From Candidatus Ozemibacter sibiricus (lineage in GTDB: Bacteria > Muiribacteriota > Ozemobacteria > Ozemobacterales > Ozemobacteraceae): DNA of 64,000 nt. Position numbers and translations under genes: made by a program. The notes under the pieces are model-generated. The model was not told where the DNA came from. It did no database searches and saw only the letters and a list, made by a program, of their open reading frames with translations. This document shows, piece by piece, positions 58,694-64,000 of the stretch (its first letter is position 1; each line of letters opens with the position of its first letter). The stretch spans positions 1 through 64,000 of the forward strand of contig QOQW01000020.1 in assembly GCA_003327425.1 (NCBI GenBank), written 5' to 3'.

Positions 58694-59980
58694 ATGAGCG
58701 GGTTCTTCGAACGGCAGGCGCAGTACCAGTCGCTGCGCGAGCAATGGCAGCAAGGTCGCATGAACCGCGAAGCCTTTCTCGAGAAGGTCAGCCACCTGCG
58801 CCTGGTCGACGCCCAGGGCTGGTGGTGGCAGATCGACCCTCAAACCGGCCGGTGGCAATGCTGGAACGGCTCCGCCTGGGTCTTCCGCGACCCTCCGCCC
58901 GCGCCCGCCCCACCACCGACGCCGCCCCTGCCACCGACGCCGCAGCCGACGGCGACATCAGGGCCACAGCCGGTATCGCCCGTTCCGCCCACCCCAGCGC
59001 CTGAACCGTTCCCGTTTCCGCCCGACCCCCCGCCCGCTGCTTCACAGCCGGCCGGGCCGCCCGCGGCGGCCGTCGCGGCCGACACGCCCGCTCTGCTCCT
59101 CATCGACGCCGCTGGCGCCGCCTGGCCCGTGCCTGTCCTGCCCGCCCTCATCGGCCGCCAGGAGGATTGCGCGATCCGCCTCGACCGCCGTCAGATCAGC
59201 CGCCACCACGCCCGTCTGACCCAGGAAGGAAGCACCTTCTTCCTCGAAGACCTGGGCAGCGCCAACGGCACCTTCCTCAACCACCAGCGGATCCAGGCGC
59301 GCACCGCCCTGCGCCATGGCGACCTGCTCATGGTCGCCGACATCCCCTTCCGGATCGCCTTGGGCGACGCCCTCGCGGCGGGGGCGGCCACTCTCTCGCC
59401 GGCCCAGACCGGCCCTGCTCCTGAGGCTGGAAGCATCACCGCCCCGCGGGAGGCAGCGCCGGCCATGACCTGCCCGCCAGGACCATCCACGCTGCCCCCC
59501 CCGCGCGCCAGCCCCGCGCCGCGCCGCTCGTCGAAGTCACCGCCTCCACCACCGCCCCCTGAACCGGCGACGATCGCTCCGCCGCCTGCTCCTCGCTTTC
59601 CCCTCGGGGGGCCCGCCTTCCTTCTGCTGCTTCTGGTAGCGGGCGAACTGGGCGCCCTCGCCATCACGTTCACCCGAACCGATCCCGACGGCCTGTCTCT
59701 CTTCTGGCAGGCCGTGACGAGCCCGCCGCACCTGCCCTACCTGGGCCTGGCCGGGCTCACCATCGGGCTGGCCTTCCTGACCGGCCGCCGCTCCGGAACC
59801 TGGCGGGTTCTGACCGGCGTGGCCGCCCTGCTGTGTCTCATCGCAGGCAGCGAACGGCTGCCGACCCTGCTGCCGCGCCTGCTGGCCAGTCCCGACCTTC
59901 TCTGGTACCAACCGGCCATGCTGTTCCATCTGGCCGCCCTGGCCATCGTCCTGCTCATCGTCTGGAAAGCCGTCTTCTAG
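58694..59980 (+). CDS. FHA-domain membrane protein
   Basis: A 428-residue protein. Residues 38-66 contain a WW-like motif (GWWWQIDPQTGRWQCWNGSAWV), followed by a long Pro-rich region. An FHA phosphothreonine-binding domain spans about 132-222 (ALIGRQEDCAIRL, RQISRHHARL, LEDLGSANGTFLN). A second Pro-rich linker leads to four C-terminal membrane segments (about 310-428). It would tether a phosphopeptide reader to the membrane facing the cytosol. No Ser/Thr kinase of the PknB type is in the window. It follows the DppA-like gene by 39 bases. Confidence 0.85.
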   Translation: MSGFFERQAQYQSLREQWQQGRMNREAFLEKVSHLRLVDAQGWWWQIDPQTGRWQCWNGSAWVFRDPPPAPAPPPTPPLPPTPQPTATSGPQPVSPVPPTPAPEPFPFPPDPPPAASQPAGPPAAAVAADTPALLLIDAAGAAWPVPVLPALIGRQEDCAIRLDRRQISRHHARLTQEGSTFFLEDLGSANGTFLNHQRIQARTALRHGDLLMVADIPFRIALGDALAAGAATLSPAQTGPAPEAGSITAPREAAPAMTCPPGPSTLPPPRASPAPRRSSKSPPPPPPPEPATIAPPPAPRFPLGGPAFLLLLLVAGELGALAITFTRTDPDGLSLFWQAVTSPPHLPYLGLAGLTIGLAFLTGRRSGTWRVLTGVAALLCLIAGSERLPTLLPRLLASPDLLWYQPAMLFHLAALAIVLLIVWKAVF

Positions 59981-59985
59981 CACCG

Positions 59986-60008
59986 CCCCCCTGCCAGCGG
60001 CAGGGGGG
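59986..60008. terminator. GC-rich hairpin between convergent genes
   Basis: A perfect 10-bp stem, CCCCCCTGCC with GGCAGGGGGG, around an AGC loop starts six bases after the FHA gene stop. No T tract follows on either strand, so it is a weak or atypical terminator, or an mRNA 3'-end stabiliser for both convergent transcripts. Confidence 0.45.
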
Positions 60009-60053
60009 TGGGAAGAAGCAGCTCAGGAAGAACAGGAAAGGAAGCGGCCCGTC

Positions 60054-60632
60054 TCAGGCCTCGTGGAACACCAGATCGATGGCCAGGGCCCCCGCCAGTA
60101 CGAGGGGAGCGATCTTCTGATCGCCGACGATCTTCACCCGATAGTCATCGGCGGTGGTCAGAAGTTCGCGCGCCACCCCGCCATAGAGATGATCGATGGT
60201 GGCCAGGGTGCGCCCGGCCGTATCGCAGAAGAGGTACTGCCGACATTTCCAGTCGCCCGAGATGGTGCCCAATGGCAGACCATCGGGGCCGGTCACCTCG
60301 AGCGCCCCGCCATAGGACAGCAGATTCTGCTTGAAGGTGCCCAGCAACTTCCCTTCGGCATCGCGGGCGTTCAGAGTGGCCACGATCAGTGACCGCGGCT
60401 GTTCCAGCTCGAGCAGCAGCCGACCGGCCGCGTCATGAACCTGGACCAGCGCCGGCAGGAAGGCCTTGTCGAGAAACAGCTTCTGGATCATCACCCACAG
60501 GCTGGTCTGCTCGGTGGCGGTGGCCAGGAGGGTCTTCCCCTCGGCATCGTAGATGTCGTAGGCCTCGTGAAGGCTGGTGAACCCGACATGCTCGCGGATC
60601 ACATACTCGGTGCGCTGGAAGAAATCGGTCAT
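60054..60632 (-). CDS. LURP-one / scramblase-like family protein
   Basis: A 192-residue protein with the beta-barrel-plus-helix pattern of the LURP-one-related/phospholipid scramblase superfamily: DFFQRTEYVIREHVG start, Y-D-I-Y-D-A-E-G-K strand, W-K-C-R-Q-Y-L-F-C-D-T-A-G segment and a hydrophobic C-terminal helix (PLVLAGALAIDLVF). The function in bacteria is poorly known; a role at the membrane is often suggested. The ATG at 60632 has GAGG ahead. The upstream frame extension is not supported. It is a single gene with its own promoter. Confidence 0.72.
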   Translation of the reverse strand: MTDFFQRTEYVIREHVGFTSLHEAYDIYDAEGKTLLATATEQTSLWVMIQKLFLDKAFLPALVQVHDAAGRLLLELEQPRSLIVATLNARDAEGKLLGTFKQNLLSYGGALEVTGPDGLPLGTISGDWKCRQYLFCDTAGRTLATIDHLYGGVARELLTTADDYRVKIVGDQKIAPLVLAGALAIDLVFHEA

Positions 60633-60736
60633 GGCTGCATCCTCACCACACGAAATGGGACCGGGCCGACGGCCACCCGGTCGCGGGCAGGACAAGCACC
60701 GCACCGAGGAGGCCATGCCGGAGGTTCATAGGCCCG

Positions 60737-60765
60737 ATTGTATCTTGGCCTTCCTCCAGGGTCAA
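60737..60765 (-). promoter_or_regulatory. Promoter of the LURP-one gene
   Basis: On the minus strand TTGACC (60765-60760) and TACAAT (60742-60737) are 17 bases apart, a strong match. Transcription would begin near 60730, leaving a leader of about 97 bases, long for this genome, in which no riboswitch was recognised. Confidence 0.7.
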
Positions 60766-60845
60766 TCATCTTCCAGCCTGACGGTCGCGCGACACGGGGA
60801 GCGACCGCCGATCGATCGCTTCGCCATGTCGGCAGGAGGGTGGCA

Positions 60846-60854
60846 TGGTATAAT
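60846..60854 (+). promoter_or_regulatory. Extended -10 promoter of the HEAT-repeat gene
   Basis: TGG directly before a perfect TATAAT (60849-60854) forms an extended -10 element; no -35 box is evident at the usual distance. Transcription would start near 60861, about 19 bases before the ATG, which has GAGGG upstream. It diverges from the LURP-one promoter. Confidence 0.6.
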
Positions 60855-60879
60855 GCCCCACCAGTGAGGGACGTGGACC

Positions 60880-63759
60880 ATGCCTGACAAAATGACCATG
60901 AAGGGGGAATGCGCCGTGCAGCGCGAACTGGAAGATCTGGTCACCGACCTCAAATCGACCCTGATCACCAAACGGCTGAAGGCCGTCAAAGCGCTGGGGA
61001 AACTGAAGACCCCCCTGGCCATCGAACCGCTGCGCGACGTGCTCAACGACCGCTCGAAGGAAGTGCGCTGCGCTACCGTCGAGGCCATCGCCCAGATCGG
61101 CCCGTCCAACCTGGCCGAGATCCTGGTTCCCCTGGCTCGCGATCGGTCGGCCGATGTGCGTTTGCGCGTGGCCTACGCCCTGGCCGGCACCTCCCACGAC
61201 GACGCCGTGCGCTGCCTGTTCGAGCTGATCCGCGACCCCAAGGATCCGGTGGCGGTGATGGCGGCCAAATCGCTGGCCCGCAGTCCCAAGGCCAGTCTGG
61301 CCCAGTTGATCCGGCTGTTCGGCGACAAATCCTGGAAAGTGCGATCGCGCGCCGCCATGGCCATCACCCGCATGGGTCGCGCCGCCGAGACCGCCCTCCA
61401 GTCGGCGATGGAAGATCCCGATCCCAACATCCGCTTCTGGGCCTGTCTCTGCCTGGGCCACCTGCGCGACCGCACCCACACCAAAGCCCTCCTCGACAAA
61501 CTGTCCGACCGCGACCTCGGCGTGCGGCTGGCCGCCTTGCGCTCGCTGCGCGAGATCGGCGACCCGCACATCGTCAGTCGGCTGTTCGAAGCCCTGTCGC
61601 AGCCCTCCGAACAGGTCCGCGACCTCATCTACGACATCCTCAAGGACTTCGGCACCTACTCCATTCCCTACCTCATGGAGAGCCTGTCGAGCGAATACTG
61701 GATGGGCCGCTCGCTGGCGGCGCGCGCCCTCGCCGAGATGGGCACGGAAGCGATCCTGCCGCTGACCGAAGCGCTCGAGGGCCAGAACAAGGAACGGAAG
61801 TTCTGGGCGATCAAGATCCTCGGCCAGATGAAGGAAGAAAGCGCCTTCCCCGAGATCCGCACCTTCCTCAGCGATCCCGATTCCGAGATCCGCATGGCGG
61901 CCGTGCAGGCCATGGGCTCGTTCCAGAACCCCGACGCCATCCCGCTCTTGATCGAACGATTCATCGACCCCTCCTGGGTGGTGCGACGCGAAGCCTGCAA
62001 AGCCATCGTCCGCTTCGGCCCGGCGGCGTATTCCGCCCTGCTCAGCGCCCTCGGCTCGATGGAAGAGGACGTCCGCTACTGGGCGCTGCGGGCGATCGGC
62101 GAACTCAAGCCGCCCGGCGCTTTCCATGAGCTGATCAAGCTGCTGCGCGACCGCTCCTGGAACATCCGCAAGACCACCGCCGAGATCCTGGCCACCTTCG
62201 GCGAGGACGCCCTGCTCGAACTCACCTCGCTGGCCACCGAATCCGATGCCGAGGTCCGGTTCTGGGTCCTGCAGTCGCTCGGCCGGATCGGCTCGAAGAT
62301 CTCTTTGCCGCTGCTGTTCAAAGCCCTGGAGGACCCTTCCGAAGCGATCCGGACCGCCGCCCAGAAAGCCCTGGCCCACTATGGCCCGACCATCGTCGAT
62401 GACCTCTTCACTCTATTCAAGAGCGAAAACCGCCGCCTGCTCGAGAGCGTCGTCGCCACCTTCCGCAACATGGGCCAGGATGCCGTCCTCGGGCGGCTCT
62501 GCCACAATCTCGGCAAATACGACGACCACGTCAACTACTGGATCCGACGCGCCATCGAGAGCTTCGGGCCCGCCGCCCGCCCCGCCGTGCTGGCCCTCCT
62601 CGAGAGCAAGAACCACGAGGTGCGCCGGCAGGCGCTGCTGGCCCTCGGCCAGATCGGCCAGCCCGGCGACGCCGAAACCGTCATTCCCCACCTGAAGGAC
62701 GAGCACTGGCCGGCCCGCATCGCCGCCGCCGAGACCCTCGGCGTCCTGGGCGACGCCAGCGCCGTCGAGCCGCTGATGGACGCCCTCGAGGACGACGACG
62801 AGGACCTGGCCCTGGCCGCCGCCCGCGCCCTCGGCCGGATCGGCGATCATCGGGCGGTGCCCGCCCTGCTGTCGGCCCTCACCCGTGAGTACTGGACGCT
62901 CAAGCTGACCGTCATCGGCATCCTCGGCCAGATGCGGGTGCAACGCGCCGTTCCCGACCTGTTGCGCCTGCTCGACGAAGACCTGATCGATCTGAAGATC
63001 CCGGTGGTCAAGGCCCTCGGCGAGATCGGCCACCCCGACAGCTACCGCCCCCTGCGCGAGCGCTTCGAGCGCGAGACCGATCCCGAGGCGCGCAGCGTCT
63101 ACCTGCGGGCCTTCGCCGCCCTCGGCAATCCTGCCATCATCCCCACCCTCATCGAGCTGACCAAGCCCGACCACCCCTGGGAAGAACGCCGCGCCGCCAT
63201 CAAAGCCCTCGGCCTGCTCCATGCCGAGGAGGCCAAGGCCCCGCTGCTGACCGCGCTGCGCGACGCCGACCTGCTGATCAGCCGCGAGGCCCTCGCCGCC
63301 CTCAAGGCCATCCTGCCGCCCGCCGACTTCCGCAAGCTCGAAGAGGCCCATGCCACCGCCCGCAAACGCGAAGAGGCCTTCCAGAAGAGCTTCCAGGAAG
63401 GCATGCGCCTGATGAAGCTCGGCCAGCTCGCCGACGCCGAGAAAGCGCTCAAGGCCGCCGCCCGCATCAATCCCAAAGCCGCCTACGTCTATTCCGCCCT
63501 CGGCAACATCTATTACAAATCCGGCAAACTGATCGACGCCACCAAGGCCTATGTCATGGCCACCACCGTCGAACCGCGCGACATCACCCTGAAGATCAAC
63601 CTCGGCATGGTCTACTACCGGCGGCGCGCCTACCGCGAGGCCACCGAGGTCTTCACCACCATCGCCAAGCTGGTCGACCCGCGCAGCCAGCAAGGCCAGT
63701 ATGCCGCCAAGATGCTCGAGAAGATCAAGGCCGAGGTCGCCCAGGCCCTCAAACCCTGA
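60880..63759 (+). CDS. Giant HEAT-repeat protein with C-terminal TPR
   Basis: A 959-residue cytosolic protein made of about 25 HEAT/PBS-lyase-like repeats (residues 15-840), each about 31 long and centred on patterns such as VRxxAxxALGxIG and D-x-S-x-x-V-R. The last 120 residues switch to TPRs (AFQKSFQEGMRLMKLGQLADAEKAL, LGNIYYKSGKLIDATKAYVMA). Internal repeats are regular, suggesting recent amplification. Such solenoids bind other proteins; the absence of phycobilisome genes rules out a lyase role in context. The ATG at 60880 is chosen; a GTG at 60916 with its own purine-rich site is an alternative. Confidence 0.85.
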   Translation: MPDKMTMKGECAVQRELEDLVTDLKSTLITKRLKAVKALGKLKTPLAIEPLRDVLNDRSKEVRCATVEAIAQIGPSNLAEILVPLARDRSADVRLRVAYALAGTSHDDAVRCLFELIRDPKDPVAVMAAKSLARSPKASLAQLIRLFGDKSWKVRSRAAMAITRMGRAAETALQSAMEDPDPNIRFWACLCLGHLRDRTHTKALLDKLSDRDLGVRLAALRSLREIGDPHIVSRLFEALSQPSEQVRDLIYDILKDFGTYSIPYLMESLSSEYWMGRSLAARALAEMGTEAILPLTEALEGQNKERKFWAIKILGQMKEESAFPEIRTFLSDPDSEIRMAAVQAMGSFQNPDAIPLLIERFIDPSWVVRREACKAIVRFGPAAYSALLSALGSMEEDVRYWALRAIGELKPPGAFHELIKLLRDRSWNIRKTTAEILATFGEDALLELTSLATESDAEVRFWVLQSLGRIGSKISLPLLFKALEDPSEAIRTAAQKALAHYGPTIVDDLFTLFKSENRRLLESVVATFRNMGQDAVLGRLCHNLGKYDDHVNYWIRRAIESFGPAARPAVLALLESKNHEVRRQALLALGQIGQPGDAETVIPHLKDEHWPARIAAAETLGVLGDASAVEPLMDALEDDDEDLALAAARALGRIGDHRAVPALLSALTREYWTLKLTVIGILGQMRVQRAVPDLLRLLDEDLIDLKIPVVKALGEIGHPDSYRPLRERFERETDPEARSVYLRAFAALGNPAIIPTLIELTKPDHPWEERRAAIKALGLLHAEEAKAPLLTALRDADLLISREALAALKAILPPADFRKLEEAHATARKREEAFQKSFQEGMRLMKLGQLADAEKALKAAARINPKAAYVYSALGNIYYKSGKLIDATKAYVMATTVEPRDITLKINLGMVYYRRRAYREATEVFTTIAKLVDPRSQQGQYAAKMLEKIKAEVAQALKP

Positions 63760-63854
63760 CCTGACCAGGTCGAGCCCCTCCATCCCCCGATCTGGAATTC
63801 TCTGACGGTTGCCGATAGAAGTCGGGAACCTCCACCTTTCCGAAGAAGAGAGGA

Positions 63855-64000
63855 ATGGCAAAACCACCGTTGATCCGGATGACCGCCTGCCTGCTGCCCC
63901 TGCTGCTGTTGGTCGGGTGGACGCCGACCACGACCCAGGCGGCCCCGACCGCCTCGACCATTCGGCCGTACGATCTGGGGCTCTGCCCGACCTGCGGGTT
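63855..64000 (+). CDS. 5' end of an exported protein, cut by the window edge
   Basis: The frame opens at ATG 63855 behind GAAGAGAGG. The first 48 residues include a signal peptide (hydrophobic core A-C-L-L-P-L-L-L-L-V-G-W at about 11-22, ending T-Q-A-A) and then C-P-T-C, the first knuckle of a possible zinc ribbon. The gene runs past 64000. No function can be given. Confidence 0.65.
   Translation, partial: MAKPPLIRMTACLLPLLLLVGWTPTTTQAAPTASTIRPYDLGLCPTCG

Overview
This is a 64 kb, GC-rich, gene-dense window from a diderm bacterium. An LptF/LptG-type permease, an outer-membrane barrel and several exported proteins show the second membrane. The gene mix is unusual: SpoVG, YaaR and RapZ with Firmicute-like gene order, SLH domains, class III-type PHA synthases, many TPR proteins and a rich c-di-GMP repertoire. 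It would suit a deep-branching uncultured lineage such as Candidatus Riflebacteria/Ozemobacteria. That placement is an inference from gene content, not shown by a marker. No rRNA, CRISPR array, transposase or phage gene was seen.

Layout. 1-2.3 kb is a small accessory zone with hicBA, an MNT antitoxin whose HEPN partner is broken, a RuvC/YqgF-like nuclease and a DUF4160/DUF2442 pair. 2.3-9.4 kb (minus strand) carries molybdenum-cofactor genes (mobB, a moaC-MOSC fusion), an ADP-ribosylglycohydrolase coupled to a small protein, a metallo-beta-lactamase/double cNMP-binding protein, a lipM-type octanoyltransferase and an HD hydrolase. 9.5-14.9 kb is a polyhydroxyalkanoate island: phaC, an exported PhaZ7-like depolymerase, a PhaE-like protein, a phasin behind a strong promoter with a palindromic operator, a second PhaE-like protein, a second phaC and a terminator.

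14.9-31.5 kb is mostly housekeeping: an ABC ATPase coupled to a J/TPR/cold-shock-like protein, lptF/G, argS, a large TPR protein, an RsbW-type kinase and STAS antagonist, tmk, a diguanylate cyclase, yaaR, rapZ, an exported protein, and then spoVG, tRNA-Gln, glmU and prs. The last block matches the conserved Bacillus spoVG-glmU-prs order. 31.5-45 kb holds a TPR lipoprotein, envelope proteins, a radical SAM enzyme, a three-gene SLH/secretin-N-terminal operon, a GAF/HD-GYP phosphodiesterase, a catalytically empty YmdB relative and an outer-membrane barrel.

45-64 kb holds a sigma-54 activator, a CHASE2-GAF-GGDEF cyclase, a TPR/TPR/dCache cluster, a 43-residue zinc ribbon, oligoendopeptidase F, a PilN-like exported protein, a DppA-type D-aminopeptidase, an FHA membrane protein, a LURP-one protein, a 959-residue HEAT/TPR protein and the start of an exported protein.

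Recurrent themes are c-di-GMP turnover (two GGDEF proteins with I-sites, one HD-GYP), solenoid scaffolds (TPR or HEAT in six proteins), zinc ribbons joined to unrelated domains, and translational coupling by ATGA overlaps. A GC-rich three-hairpin element recurs in intergenic regions. Start sites were chosen from visible ribosome binding sites and family boundaries. All functions come from reading motifs, not from database searches.
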